Made by a program: the position numbers and the translations under genes. 64,000 nt of DNA from Reticulitermes speratus (lineage: Eukaryota > Arthropoda > Insecta > Blattodea > Rhinotermitidae): NCBI GenBank assembly GCA_021186555.1, contig JAJKFL010000014.1, forward strand, positions 23,195,033 through 23,259,032. The letters run 5' to 3'. The notes beneath the pieces are model-generated. The model was given only the letters and a program-made list of their open reading frames with translations. It was not told the DNA's origin and made no database searches. Below, one piece after another: positions 1 through 12,752 of this stretch (its first letter is position 1; every line of letters begins with the position of its first letter).

Positions 1-2914
1 TATTCAAAATCGCACATTTTAAAAAAAAAATCTCTTACTTTGCTTCATTACAGAACCATAATTTGAATTGCGTTAATGTAGTTCCCACCTCAAAAGTTTG
101 TGTCCGCCATATTTATATTACCTAGTGTCGGAAGTTAAAAATTACGAAATTTACATGGCATGTAGTGACAGAATATTTGTACAGAATTTTTATACAAAAT
201 TACCGTTTGTCTAAAAGTTAAAATCGGGACACGAACACAGCACGGTATTTATTGTTTAATTTCGGATTCATTTCTCCGAAGTCTTTGTACCCCTTGCTCA
301 TTCTCAGTTATCCAGATGCACTTAATAATCCACTTTGGATAACGCTGCTCAAAAGTCGAAGCAAGTAGCAAAAGTGAACCCGATTCACGTAGCTAACTGA
401 GTGTATCAATATTAAAGCGAGCACTAATACCGTCTACCTGCTTCATTACACATGACTTCTAAGAAGTTCGTTACCTTCATTTTCGTATGTTTTATGAAAT
501 TACGTTTTAAAGACACTGACTTTTCGTTACACTCTAATTTAGTTATTCGTGGTTCTCAAGCTGTAGGCCTGCATATTATGTAGTAGTGACAATAAGAAAT
601 TGAGGAGTCTGCAACCTCATTAAACATGTATAGTTTGGTCTTCTGGCCTATGAAACCCTGCAACCTGGCATGTGGATACTAAAGTTTAGGAGGAACACAC
701 ACGCCCAGGATTAGTAGCTTGCTTAAGTATACTTCTCCGAAACGTCGGTACCCGCTTACCAGCCTACTCTGTATTATAAACTAGACCACACTATGAATCT
801 TCACCTTCACGACAGCCTAAATTCTTTGAGGATATTTCTGCTTCATAAATCCAGTCTGACATGCTAGCTAGATAAGAGGCTACGTGGTTCGTCTTTTCCT
901 CTTATTTTTTCAAGTAACTGTAACAATTCACTCTTTTTCTTTAAAGGCGCCTTAAGGTTCGACAGACAGAACGTAAATGATATGGTCCTTCTTACCCCCA
1001 TTGAAAATTTTAAAGGTCCTGTGTTTTACAAGAAACAAAAGTGGATGTGTTCTTGCTGCATTCCGCTTTCTTGCCAGTAAATCCTATTCCAACCCCAAAA
1101 CTTTTTCTCTACTTTGCAAGAAAGTTAAATTCAGTGGCTCTTCTGGATTAAATCATACATCATTTGGCGAATCTCAAATTAGATAGGGCTCGAGATTAAA
1201 GTAGACTATGCTTCATTTCTAGATTAAAATCTCTTTACATAAATTATCACGTTGTACACATCTCGTTTCTCATGGAATTACTGCTGTTTGAACCGTACTG
1301 AAACATGAACAAAGGGTTGTTTGTAATCGATTCGAAATGTATCGCTTTAGTACTTAAAATATCATACTGCTATTTACTGGATCCCCATAACTTGTCCCAG
1401 TTTATTAAGTCAGCACCCCAGGAATCATTCCGAACGTTACGATCACATTCATCGCTTACATTTTCCCTACTCTAACTTATTCGTATCCGTGATGTGAACG
1501 ACAAAATATTTCGCTTTAAGATTAATTTTAATAACGATATATAAGAGTATAATAGATGTGAGTTTCGGTCCGATATAGAACAATATTCTTTACTGGGTAG
1601 GGCCTCTTTCACACCATAGTACTGGCCACACATATATCGGCGTCGTCACACAATTTCGGGCGGTATGTCTGTAGACCGCTAATAGTGCAATGCAGTTTGA
1701 ACTGTGGTGAAAGTGATAAAGTAATATGAATCAAATTAATTTTTAAGCATTCCTTATTTAGGTTGTGTAAATGTTCGTGAATTCATTTAATTGCGAGATG
1801 TGTCTTTACACTTCACTCACGGCCTTAATGTCGCTTAAAGTCACAGCACGTTTATCTTACGGTGATGTCAATATTCTGCCGAGGTAACACACATTATGAT
1901 TGTACACTTACTGATATTTCATTGATAAACACTGGAATGTTTGTTGTTATTTGTTGTTACATGCTACAGTCTTCTGATGATTGTTGCTGGGTCGTGGTTA
2001 CATTTGTTTGTGGAAGTTTCCTTATGCGAAAACACGTTTGATTTAGGAAGTGGGGGGTAGTTGATGGAATGTGACACTGCGTGTTGTGTGTTGCGGTCGC
2101 GTTCCTAGTTTATTTGTGTGGTACCACAAACCGAATACCTGTTCAGTAAGAGGCATACTTAACCTTTGAAGTAAGGTATTCATCTCAATTATACATAACA
2201 TTTCTATTTCTACATCAAAGGGAACACTTCCTCTCCATTGTAAAACCAAATCAGTATCGTCTAGGGAAATGGTCGTTTTTTGTTGTGAGAACGATACAAA
2301 ACACGTCAATTCGATGTGTGGACAAAACGTAGTTCTTAATGTTCACGTATGTGGTGCCATGCTTTAAAACATTAAAATGTTAAAAGATGCTGTTGCTGAT
2401 AAAGGAATCACTTCACATCAGTACGCTAGACACTGTCACTCGGGTCAAAACTTACATAGATTCATTTAATCATTTGCCTCTTAAAAATCGGTTATGCTAT
2501 CGTAAAGTAATAAATAAAGGTACACAACGATTGTAATGAATGTAATAAATTCTATTTAATTTAATAGTATTTCGTGTACTAATAAAAATAATAAATAAAA
2601 CAAAGAAATATTTTTCTAATTGTTGTATTGATAGACATCTCTGATTCAGCAACAGAATTCCAGGCTCGCTAGCACATGGTGGCTTCCCAAGTTACGGTGG
2701 TGTGTCAGAAATCTCTCATTAATTAACGCAGTAATTGCCAAGCCATATACATGACTGTAGGCACTGGTGACTATACATGAACAGGTACATGGCTGTACAG
2801 AATTTTAAGCAAAACAGTTACTAGCGAAACACAAACAATTTGTGATCATGGACAAGAAAGATTAATACACGGGTGTCAAATGCACATATGGACATAAGTC
2901 GTGGTCGGTTTTAA
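1..2914. other. Non-coding, upstream intron or flank
   Basis: No exon or RNA gene recognised. The only structured piece is a fragment with CTTCTCCGAAACGTCGGTAC near 733-752, which matches the core of the palindromic element family found elsewhere in the window. The short open frames at 977-1186 and 2043-2309 show no recognisable domain. If the gene runs through, this belongs to the intron before exon A, whose 5' end is outside the window. Confidence 0.5.
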
Positions 2915-3170
2915 ATTTTTTCCAGTGGCGCAACAGCCTCTAGTGGGCCAGGACCTCCTCATTATCGAGGCTTCACGATCACACTCAGACACACCACACT
3001 CTATAGGACTCCTCTGGACGAGTAATTAGCCCGACTCGGAGACTTCTACCTGACAACACATAACACTCACAAGAGAGACATCCATGCCCCCGGCGGGATT
3101 CGAACCCACAACCCCAGCAGGCGAGCTGCCGCAGACCCACGCCTTAGACCGCGCGGCCCCTGGGATCGGC
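2915..3170 (-). repeat. tRNA-derived SINE, Leu-type head (type B), copy 1
   Basis: Read on the minus strand, the head starts GCCGATCCCAGGGGCCGCG and contains an A-box-like GGCCGCGCGGTCTAAGGCG and a B box GGGTTCGAATCCC. This is a Leu/Ser-class tRNA resemblance. A body of about 150 bp follows, ending in a T-rich stretch on the + strand (a short A-rich tail). Imperfectly similar flanks (GGTTTTAAATTT and TGTTCTAATTT) may be a target-site duplication. It is a retroposon, not a functional tRNA: the head runs straight into SINE body. The same head with a different body occurs nested near 50.9 kb. Confidence 0.7.
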
Positions 3171-3572
3171 CTGTTCTAATTTGCTCTCCGAAAATTTACG
3201 GAAGTGGCCGAAGAATGCAACCAGCTCTGTACAGTTACTACGCAGGCCGAAATAATAACCCGGAACCTGTCGAAAACAAAGCTGGACTGCCAGTTACGCA
3301 ACTGTGACATTCCATTTTGCGCTGTCATGTTTGCGAGGAATGAAAGCTGTAAATATTTACATGCAGAAATTACTGTTCCGTTTGAGAGAAATAATCATTT
3401 ACTCTAGTTGACATGAAGATAGCCTGCATTGCAAACATATCCACACATATTCTATGGGACATGATTCGTAATTTAAACATTTCAGACCTGTCCGCACTGT
3501 GAATTTTTTAAATTCGTTAGGAAATGAAAACTTTCACTTATAAAAGTTGTCGATATCCGGGATTTCTAGGTT

Positions 3573-3574
<2 letters not shown>

Positions 3575-3606
<32 letters not shown>

Positions 3607-3658
3607 CATCATCATCATCATCATCATCATCGTCGTCGTCGTCGTCATCATCATCATT
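3575..3658. repeat. Compound trinucleotide microsatellite (ATT/ATC/GTC)
   Basis: About 28 triplets: an ATT run, then ATC, then GTC, then ATC again. Because the unit is a triplet, both strands stay open (poly-Ile/Val one way, poly-Met/Thr/Ile the other). The peptides predicted here are therefore artefacts. Confidence 0.95.
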
Positions 3659-4825
3659 GTTATTAGCCAAGTGACCGTCATACGACGAGCTGCCAAATGT
3701 TCACGCTGTACTTCACGGTCTCTTTCTTTGCTCACGGTGATTTATGAACTAATTACAGCAACGGTTATTTACTTTATTGTATGGTAAATATAGGGTAACG
3801 CCTCGTTTTTACTGCAGAAAATTGACACATATCTCGTGAAACACAGTGATATTTTCCGCAACGACTTTATAAGCACCAAAATCTTAGTTCGTCTGTAGGC
3901 CACCAAATACTTCACGATTTAAAGTGAAGTTGTGTGACAATTCTGACATCTTCCTCATGTTATTGCTGTAGATTTCAATTCACGATTGTTAACATCTGGT
4001 GTTTTGTTACAAATAAATCAGACGGCGTGGATGAGCAAGCACTTCAAATGGGATAATATTGGATCACGACCCTACCGCTAATGTTGCTTCTGCCTCAAAA
4101 TTTTGCTCGCCGCATTGTTATTGTTAATTATTGTTTAAAATGAAATATATACGTTTTGTTCTGGCATTAAAGGTCATAACTTTCATACCAGGAGTCGTGA
4201 AAATCTGGCATGTTGTTCGAAAATTAAAGTGGGAAAGCACACGCGCGCGCACGCACGCACGCGCGAACCATACACACACTCAGACATCAGGCCTATTTTA
4301 CAAGCCCAAGTAGGCTAAACCGTAGGCTATAACCTTTCATTCTGTAACAACCAAAAAGAGGTCAGTATTAAAACCAGTCACTTCGAATTTTCGCATAACA
4401 GTTAAAACGTTTGTTTATTAAATCCTAAAATCCCATCTTGAGAAGTCAGATTGTCCTCTTGCATTAACTATGTTGCCATACAAACAGAAAAGACGTACTA
4501 AGGCGGAGATTCTGATTAAATTTCGCTGAAAACATCAGCGTGTCAGGAAAATGTACAGAATATTCAAAATTCTCAACTAATTTATTATTGTATGGGGAAG
4601 ATTTATACGTTATGTCCCTCAGTGAAGTGACTGTGCTCGTAATTGCGGCAATTTTTTAAATTTTATTGAGAAAATATCAACATACAATCTTGTAAAAAAT
4701 CTCTTTAAGAAAATTCTTGCGGTATTCGGTCGAACATGGCCAGGCACGGCCCAAACGTAGGACAGGCCGCTTTTGTCCGTCTTACAAAGGACATGTTCTC
4801 CGGTAAAGGTGAAGATCTTACCATA

Positions 4826-5063
4826 CCATGTCGTACAGTTGCAGAGGGGGGCGGCGCTCGATGGGGTGGGTGGTCAACGCCATGCCGATGTCTCTTTACC
4901 CTCGGTAAAGAGCCCCGGTACCTATCATACAGGAGGCTGGGTGAGCCACAGGGCCGGTCGGGATGTGTGTGGAGAAGAGAAAATTCCTTGCTTCCACCGG
5001 GACTGGAACATCGAACCATCCATCCGTAGCAAATTGCTATACCGACTACGCTATCTCGGCCCC
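4826..5063 (-). repeat. tRNA-derived SINE type A, diverged copy
   Basis: The tRNA-like head is at the high-coordinate end, on the minus strand: GGCCGAGATAGCGTAGTCGG is the A-box region, with the diverged B-box region around 5001-5020. It is followed by the family body: GACCGGCCCTG, the control block CCTGTATGATAGGTACCGGG, GTAAAGAGACATCGGCATGG, and GTTGACCACCCACCCCATCG. The 3' part near 4826-4850 resembles GCATG...TGGC of other copies. About 230 bp remain, well diverged. Reference copies with intact target-site duplications are at 40.1, 47.9 and 50.6 kb. Confidence 0.75.
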
Positions 5064-5149
5064 ACACGTTATCTGCTGATCCTTAATATTTCTGCAGATT
5101 TCAGGTACATGGTACTTAAATAAGTACTATGCCATAAGCTGAATGCAGA

Positions 5150-5305
5150 AGGTCTAACTAACTAACTAACTAACTAACTCCATGGAGCAGAGTTCTTCTT
5201 GAGAAGCTAACAGGTCGTCAGCTAGTCAAGAAATTCCCCGCGTTTTATGGAACCCGAAGGTTCATTACCGCACTCACCTGTCCGTATCCTGAGCTTCCTT
5301 TTCGA
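5150..5305 (-). mobile_element. 3' end of a non-LTR retrotransposon ending in a TAAC tandem tail
   Basis: On the minus strand the sequence reads GTGCGGTAATGAACCTTCGG, matching codons VMNLRV at the C terminus of the reverse-transcriptase ORF. The stop and a short 3' UTR follow (AATTTCTTGACTAGCTGACG, TTAGCTTCTCAAGAAGAACT, CTGCTCCATGGAG). The element ends in a run of four-base repeats (TAAC on the + strand, 5154-5179). Truncated 5' end and tandem-repeat tail are typical of RTE-like and some other LINE clades. Sister copies near 20.6, 27.7 and 46.3 kb share the same 3' UTR. Confidence 0.75.
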
Positions 5306-5579
5306 TCGCTTATGTCGTACCAAAGAATCAGTCCAGGTCCGAGGCTCTGTATAGTGTTTCGTAACATGGTAATTTTTTACGGTGTGGAGTTGTTAGCACC
5401 TCGCCCAACCCCCAAGCTGGAGGACCACCCCTTGTCCGCTGTCCGCGACTGCTTATTCAAAGTATTCGCAGCTACCCTCCATATCCGGAGGTCGTTCCTT
5501 CATCCACAACCTGAGAACGCGCCATGACAGGGACCGACTAAAGCAGGTCTGCTTTCTTGTAATACTGTTTGTCATGCCA

Positions 5580-5755
5580 GTAAAGGTAAAGGCTGTCCCG
5601 TAACATGCCAAGCAGGCACTGAGGGGAAGACAGACATTGCTCTACCCACGCTCAACCTCGGCGCTAGAAAGGAGTGGGTGGTAAACATCACGTACTGGCC
5701 GCTCTACACACCGCAGAGACCCCTACCCGTTGTACTCTTATGCCAGCACTGAGCT
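5580..5755 (-). repeat. SINE type A fragment (head lost)
   Basis: Starts with TAAAGGTAAAGG, the characteristic 3' tail of type A SINEs read on the + strand. It continues through GCTCTACCCACGCTCAACCT, CGGCGCTAGA and GGAGTGGGTGGTAAACATCA, matching the family body. The tRNA-like head is absent. Diverged. Confidence 0.55.
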
Positions 5756-7047
5756 TAATTTCATTCTCTTTGGAAGCTAAAATCTGTTTTCCATTAGTCA
5801 CGTGGTATCTGTTGTTACTTTCATAGTTTATAGTTTCGAATAGGATATCCGTTTAACGTACTGCACTTAAATCCTGGTGATATATAGGTAGAGAGCGGAA
5901 TGGAAGATCCTTCTTCGAATCCCAGTATTGCCTTTACTCAGACGTTCCGTTCTTCCGTTCGTATAATCCGGCCCTATAGGATTTAAAAAGCTTTTGTGAT
6001 TCATTCTTTCTTCCATGCCATTAAAAATTTATAATTTTTCAGGGTGTTTAATTCCAGAGGTAACACTTCGAAAAATAATTTTCTACTTAATTAAGACTGC
6101 CCAGTTCGTCTGTATGTACAATCACTAAGCCTGTTTGTGAATATGAAATGTACGGCATAAATTTATTGCACGTCTGCTATACGCAAATACGCTAATAAAA
6201 ATGACGTCATTCACGGTTGTGTTAATAAATATTTTGAAGTTTGGCCTCCCGTTGTGTTATCTATAATAATAAACAATACTACACACCGTCAGTACAACTT
6301 TTTATTATTATTAAAATCACATTATCTCATAGAAAAATATTTCGACTATAGTAAGCCATCTACAGGCTAAACCGATGCGTATAAAAATGTCTGATGTAGT
6401 AGTACAATATGAGATGACATAGATGGCACCAAAGTTTCCATACTAGTCGAATAAACATCACGTACCTACCTGAATGCCAATACCTTCCCTCTGGTGAAAG
6501 AGTGTGGACATGCTCTTAAGGAGTAAGTAATTCTACGTGAAATCGCAACATAGGTTTATAAATACGTAACAAAAGCAATAGATGTAGTCATATATACGTA
6601 TTATCCAGTACCACTTAATTATTTGCAGGAGTTCCATTAAGTTCGATACATAATAATAGACACCAAAAATTTATTGGCATAAAAGATAGATTTTATATAT
6701 ACTTCATCCTGTGAGATTAGAAGACAATACTCACCCAAATACAATCATACCTATAAACAATACATAACGAATAGTAAATTTTAAGATATAGCAGTCTCTG
6801 CGCAACTTACTACAGGAAAAAGAACAAAGGTAATTTACGTTATACTTTTGTAAGCATGGGATCTCATTCGAAATTGACACGTAAATGTTATGATTTTATA
6901 CATTTTCATGCGTATCGGTTCACTCTGAAGCTGACCTACTATAGTCGAAACATGTTGATCAGAGTGACCGGATTTAATAGCCTAAGTTTTAAGTGTGTTA
7001 TTTAAAGACGATCTCGATATGGTTACGATTAAGTAGTGTCGGTGATA
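5756..7047. other. No gene seen
   Basis: AT-rich non-coding sequence. A tRNA-like B-box remnant (TTCTTCGAATCCCAGTA near 5912-5928, preceded by GGTAGAGAGCGG) suggests a further degraded SINE head on the + strand. Nothing else recognisable. Confidence 0.4.
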
Positions 7048-7216
7048 GGTGAATGACTACAGAGCATTGGTGGAATGATGCTGACGGGAGAAAACGTAGG
7101 AACTTGTCCCAGCGTCACTTTGCCTAACACAAATCTCACATGGACTGACCTGGAACTGAACCCACGCCACTGAAGTGAGAGGCCGGCGACTAACCGCCTG
7201 AGCCGTGGTGCGGCCC
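7048..7216 (-). repeat. tRNA-derived SINE type C, copy 1
   Basis: Minus-strand head GGGCCGCACCACGGCTCAGG with GGTTAGTCGCCGGCCTCTCA (A-box side), then a B-box-like GGGTTCAGTTCC. The family body follows: CATGTGAGATTTGTGTTAGG, CAAAGTGACGCTGGGACAAG. The same head and early body occur at 26.3, 38.3 and 62.2 kb. The unbroken antisense frame through it is fortuitous. Confidence 0.7.
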
Positions 7217-9892
7217 AATAGTCTACATCCCAACAGTGTGAGCAAAATAAATTAATAATAAAGGTATAAGAGCTGACGAAATCTGTGGGTGTAACAGCAT
7301 AATACTCGTTCCACTGTCATCTCTATTTAAATACCGTGAACAAGGTTAATAACTCCGACTAATTAAGGAAGAAGGGAGAGGAGCAAAGCCTGCCCTTGAC
7401 CACATTACGCAATATATCTTGATAATTATATTACGTTATTTGGCACTAAGCCATAATTTCATTTTAACCTTGTACGGGGGAGTGAAAATTGCCTGTAATT
7501 TTGTGTGCTCATTTTCATTTCTTTGGTGCGCTCAGTTTGTGGTCCACTGATGTGATATGAACTCCATAGTGACTTTTGTACGTGTCAGTATAATAAACGC
7601 AGAATATTCCGAGATTTGTTGTAGAAATTAAAGCTGAACTACCGTAGCGATAAATTCCTTATTTAGCAGTGTGACTTTCTGCATTTTTCAATCAGATTCC
7701 ACAAATTGATGTAGAGTAAGTTTAAGATTCCAAATGTATTTTTATCTTTTTAAAATCGCAATATCATTGTTTCACTTTTTCAATTCAACTGCTTGAAACG
7801 TTGAATTGTATGTGATGTTCCAATTTATGTATTTGTACTCCGTAACCATATTGTCATATTAATGTGAATGAAGCAGATACCTGTTACCAAATATTCGAAC
7901 TTGCAATCTGTCATTAACGACATTTGGTTGTAATATTTATCACTAAATTAATTTAAAAATTAGTGAGTCGCTGTAGTCTGTTATAAAGAAAGGATAGTCA
8001 CAAACGTATAATAGCACATCAGCAACTCACAAAGCATTCCAATTTATTAAATATGTGTATACAATATACGTTACATGACAGTATGCTACCCTCATTGTTA
8101 GATTCAATTTCCTTCAAAACCTACAGCAATTTGTACAATTTCCTACCTTTCTTTCTTTATGTTATTTTCTTCTCATTTATATCTGTGCCTTTGTGTGCTG
8201 TTTTCTCCGTTTCTTCAAAACGCGCAGCCTTTTCTTCGCTTCTTCTGTAAAAAAATGAGACGTTAAACCGCATAAATAATTATCTTGTATGATATTTTCA
8301 TAGAGCGCAATTTCACTAGCACACATTTATGTGTTCACCATGTTTTATATTCCACCTGTCTTCAAGTAAACAAAACTGTACTTGAGTTGAACAATGGCAG
8401 CCAACTGCTTTTGTGAAGATGAAGGTTGAGGAATAAACAAGAGCTAAAGATTTGTCTTTTAGTCCGTGGTACGATGCTGTTCGCTCATTCATCTTCTTCC
8501 TCCTTTCTTCAGGTTAAGGACAGGGAAGCGAGTGCTGGAAAGGGAACGGTAGGTAGCTAGCTATCTTTCTTCGAATGTACGTTATGTAAATGGCTCAAGC
8601 TGTGCTATACTGCCGCAAGTTGTGCGGCTGCAACTTCCACTTGAAATATCGGTGTAGCTGCGCTTAGCGCCTTGTTTGATGTGTTTCTGTTACCCAAGAA
8701 CTGAGACTTCCCCCCCTTCCCATTCTCTATTCCACACGAATTAACCATCACCCTCGTCTGGGTAAACACAAACAGCTCAAGAGCGATTACAAATTTCGAG
8801 ACCTCTTGAATGTGTCTCTCGTCGCTGACATCGCCCCTTTCAACATCACGTCTAAAACCTTCCTTCGTCCTTATTAAAGAGAGACTTTTCCTTTTTTCAT
8901 TCTCTTCGCTCTGTAAAATTATATGTCTTTACTAGACGTAGATTTAGCTCTTGACTTTCTGTTACTTGTATTCAGACGGAGTAATCAGGAACAAATTGAG
9001 ATCTTCACTTAAGCATGCAGGATGTTACATAAAATGAAACAGACCTGCTGCGAGTCTAAACACATGTAAAATATATCATCCACAATATATTTTATGAAAT
9101 TCTTAACATATAAGACTTGCACATTCCACCTATTTTTGTAATGTCTATAACAAATAATTTTTATTACCTGCCATCTCCTCGCGTGTTGAGATACGTTTTG
9201 TCATATAATGAAGAGCTTTAAAATGTTTCTTGATCATTTTATCTGTGTTTTATAAATACAGTTTTAAATAACATCCGAAGGAAATTACATTTTTTTTCAA
9301 AATTTGAAAACGGTCAGAATAATTTACTTGGATTCTAATCTGCCAATACACGGCTCATTTCCAGAATGCTGTAACAAAATTTTGCTATGATTTAAATAAT
9401 TATTTCTTAGGTGGTATGCTTTTAGCGCATGTGTAAATATAACACAGTCTTATTAACAGAACACGTATGTGTCTGTATATTAAACCGGACTGTATAAATT
9501 TGATGTTGTCACGCAACTGTTGGTACGTTACTCTGCTTTAGTATTTTATTTTTTGTCTTTCTTTGTTGTCGTTTGTTTCTTCTTCCTCTTCGTCTTCCTC
9601 TTTTTATTCTTCTGTGAAAGAGAATATATTTTGGGGTTTTGATTTGTAAATACGACTACACCGAGACGATCCAGTTTATGGCTTTAGAACCGTAGAGAGC
9701 ATTTGTGGACACACAAGCTTAGGAGTATTTTACTATTCGATTTCAAAGAGTTTGTGTTCACTTAAGTTATAGTTATTTTTATATGAAAGTTATTACCATC
9801 TGACCTAGTGTCCCCAGCCGTGTGGTTGTTCTAATTAAACGGAGGAATGATGTCTGTCCGAGTAAATGAACTGAGCTTACTGCGTGCGGCCT
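7217..9892. other. No gene seen
   Basis: About 2.7 kb of AT-rich sequence with pyrimidine-rich patches (for example 9580-9612). No exon, tRNA or clear repeat identified. The short frame at 8053-8250 has no recognisable domain. Confidence 0.4.
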
Positions 9893-9972
9893 TTTAAATG
9901 CCAGGTTTCGTCTAGGAGCACCATTCAATTTAAATGCCAGGTTTTTTCTGGGAGCACCATTCAATTTAAATA
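9893..9972. repeat. 36-bp tandem duplication (2.2 copies)
   Basis: Unit TTTAAATGCCAGGTTTCGTC... runs 9893-9928 and again 9929-9964 with a few substitutions. A third partial unit (TTTAAATA) follows. A 36-bp period keeps reading frames open, which explains the repeated peptide predicted on the minus strand. Confidence 0.85.
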
Positions 9973-12000
9973 TCCACTTCGGAAAAGTGTTTTCATATTC
10001 GGAAGAAAAGGATGTAGATTTAGTGGGCCAAGGTTGTCCCGTTTTTCCGTTAACGAAGGAAAGACTTGCCATCTCAGTGAAGAACTACGACTTCATTAGT
10101 CGGGAACTTTGAAAAGAGATGTGTCCGCAAATATGGAAGTGCAATACAGTACCACATTCTAATTGTGAGATATGGGCCTCTTGTTGTTTAAGTGGTAAAT
10201 AAATAATGTTGTGACCGTGCAAGGTGGATGAAGCGTTATATCTTGTATCTGGAAGATGCTGGGTTCGAATGTCGGCCACGAAACGAACCATACTGACTGA
10301 CGCTTTTAGTGGCTTATTTCTTTCCCCTTATAGGTGAGCCGAAACATATAGCTAATACATTTCAACTTACTTGTTATACGAAGATTGTTGTGATTGACTA
10401 TACCGGCCTTACTTTATATATCACAACGGGACATCACACTTAAATTCATTCCCTCAAGGAAAGTGTCAGAAGAGTACCTTAAAAAGGCCCGATCATCTTG
10501 TTCAACAGCCTTTACAATTTATTATTAACTATCATAGTGGCATTTGACTGTATTTTTTGATTTGATTACATCGTAAGATGAACTAAAAGGAAGTAACAGT
10601 ACGAGATGTCACAAAACCACACGTTGTATCGCTCGACATCATTTTACGCATTCCTATCATCAGCAGCATTACTGCACTACATTGCTGATCTTTTGTTCTC
10701 AGTTTTAAAATTATTATTATTATTATTTATTATTGCTCATTTTCTTGCCATACTGTTTTATTTGGTGCATGTTTCCGTCGGTCTGCTTTCTGTTCCACCT
10801 CTCTTCCCCAATTCTGGATTTGTGTCTGCAATATAGTCAGATTTTTTAATTACTAGGAAAGAGAAAGGCATTAAGAGGAGATGGTTTACGTCAACAAAAT
10901 GCAAATTCTTGTTAAAAACCACTTAATCCAGTGTGTGACTGCAGATTGCTGTTTGTAGTTAGATACACCATACATACAACGTCTCTCTGTGGGACAAACA
11001 TTTCCAAATGAGTTCTGGCATAAAAAAGCTTTTCGCCTTCCTTTACTTTTATGAACTGCTACAAAAACCACATTACAGATGGACTTATACTGAAAGGAAT
11101 GGAATGTATGGGATATAAAAGAAAGGGAGTTGTTACTTCATAAATAATGCAACATTTAAGCAAAGAGCTCAGTAGATGTAGTTGATTATTAACTTAATAT
11201 TTTAGGAGCCATGAAATATAATGTGACTCTAGCGATAAAATTTGTAAAATAATGTATAATATGTAAATTAGTGCATAAAATATTTCAGGGAAACTCTCGA
11301 AGGAAAAGGAATAAAGTGGTGTAGAGTAAATTATTTTAGATTTTAGACGAATTAGTGTAGATGCTGAAATTTGTACTGTGTTTTCAGTTATGATTGGCAA
11401 ACTTATTTGTCAGACAATATTCATAGTGTCTTGTAAGACTTTCGATTCATGTAAACCTGGTTGATTCATGAGCTAGACATAATTTAATAACGTAGTAAGT
11501 GGGCAATTTGTAGAAATAGGTTGTACTTCAACTCTAATACTGAACATTACATATCAGAATGTGCCAGCTTCTCACTCAGGCGGCCGAGGTCAGCCGACAT
11601 TAAACATCTACATCTTGTATACCGCTGCTTCTTCCTGTAATTCTATGACTTTGGTAAATTTTAGTTGCCTCAAAGCATGAGCGTACATTGATTTGTGTTC
11701 TAACAATTCAGAAACAATAAAATATAGTATTATAGAATCAAATTAAGTTATTTCCAGTATTTTTTTAATTATTTCCAGGTTTGTGTTTCCTTAAAAGAGT
11801 TCATTTTTATCAATCTCCCGTAAATCCAGTTTTCTCCTATACCAAAATAATTATAAAATTATTTATGACTTGGAGAAATCCAGGTGGCAAAATCAGTGAA
11901 ATTTGAATTCATTTTATTTATTTATTTATCTCTTTATTTATTTAATGGTGGTCAGTATCATAGCTATACTGTAACGCCGAAAAATGCTGAGCATTAGTGA
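9973..12000. other. No gene seen; possible tRNA-like remnant
   Basis: AT-rich, non-coding. GCTGGGTTCGAATGTCGG (10259-10276) resembles a B box with a weak upstream A-box region and may be an old + strand SINE head. No domain recognised in the short frames at 10606-10836 or 11194-11400. Confidence 0.35.
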
Positions 12001-12014
12001 ATAATGAATTTAGA

Positions 12015-12170
12015 TAGATAAGAAGGAAGTTGTGACCCAGTTTGAGATTATTTTCCTGGAGGGACCGTGGTACATCACAGTAAGTCTCAGTGACGTTAGC
12101 CAGTCTTCGGGCAAAGATTTAAACCCGGGACCTCAAGACTACAAAGTAGATGTGCTCATCTTTCAACCCT
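12015..12170 (-). repeat. tRNA-like SINE fragment (possibly type D)
   Basis: On the minus strand there is a B-box-like AGGTCCCGGGTTTAAATCTT, followed by ACTGAGACTTACTGTGATG and GGTCCCTCCAGGAAAATAAT. The last part recalls the CTCAGTCCCTCCAGGCA motif of the type D copy at 40.6 kb. Degraded, so family assignment is tentative. Confidence 0.4.
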
Positions 12171-12261
12171 GAAGTTCTGTGTGAAAGATCAGGGAGAATA
12201 GAAAGTTTATGATTAAGTATTTCTTCGAGAGATTGCAGATTCTCACAGCGGCGTTGTGAAT

Positions 12262-12408
12262 ATTCAAGTGTTTTGGGATGTTACACCTCGTGGCCTCGTA
12301 CAGACTCTTCGTGGACTGATAGGCGCTGGTACGAAGGCACAACCATCCTTCGAAACGAGAGTAACTATTTGCCAGTCTACACTGCTTAACAACCCAGAAC
12401 ACTTGAAT
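12262..12408. mobile_element. Palindromic MITE-like element, about 147 bp
   Basis: Left end ATTCAAGTGTTTTGGGATGT and right end (reverse complement) ATTCAAGTGTTCTGGGTTGT form imperfect terminal inverted repeats of about 26 bp. The interior carries CCTTCGAAACGAGAGTAACT, related to the ACGTTTCG core of the fold-back family in this window. No transposase is present, so it is non-autonomous. It lies about 175 bp upstream of exon A. Similar predicted peptides arise on both strands because the element is palindromic. Confidence 0.7.
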
Positions 12409-12582
12409 CTTCAACTGTTGCCTCATTCTGAGTGCTGTGACGTAAACACACTGTAGCTGCACTGCACATTTGCCCACATTTCGAGCTTTAGATTAAGAAC
12501 GCGAAATACACTGAACACTTTGATATACTCGTAGCTATCGCCGGAGTAGAGTTATTACTGACATGTGTCATTATTTCTGCAG

Positions 12583-12752
12583 TTCGTCCACTGAACCTGG
12601 ATCTCTCTGGTGTGGTACATCATGTGGTCCAGGGAACAACGGTGACTTTGGAGTGCGCTGTCTTGGGAGCGAGGCCAGCTGCAAATGTAACGTGGTACAA
12701 CGGCTCCGAACCAATCCACGAAAACGCCCTTCGAACAGAAGTAGCCCTTCAG
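12583..12752 (+). CDS. Internal exon A: first half of an Ig domain, Sidestep-like IgSF receptor
   Basis: Seen: 170 nt, preceded by TTATTTCTGCAG with a TACTGAC branch-like site about 20 nt upstream, and followed by the donor GTAATG. It starts with the last two bases of a split codon (phase 1) and ends in phase 0. The frame reads RPLNLDL, then QGTTVTLEC with the B-strand Cys at 12654-12656, then GARPAANVTWYNGS with the C-strand Trp at 12693-12695, ending ...EVALQ. NVT and NGS are two N-glycosylation sequons, consistent with an extracellular domain. Known: an RPL linker, G-x-RP and ITW/VTW with a hydrophobic-Cys B strand are typical of Ig domains in Sidestep-family receptors, neuronal surface proteins that guide motor axons by binding Beat proteins. 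Inference: this is the N-terminal half of a middle Ig domain. The second half lies about 49 kb downstream in the same frame. Echinoid-like or other arthropod IgSF adhesion proteins remain possible. The exon is well supported; the subfamily is about even odds. Confidence 0.85.

Noticed and set aside
3524..3787. Poly-Ile/Val open frame, possible membrane protein
   Set aside because: Translation of an ATT/ATC/GTC microsatellite; no start context or domain.
4705..5123. Overlapping 97-120 codon frames
   Set aside because: All lie in a GC-rich SINE; none has a recognisable domain.
12163..12477. 104-codon minus frame and 66-codon plus frame over the same bases
   Set aside because: Both are readings of a palindromic MITE, which gives similar peptides on both strands.
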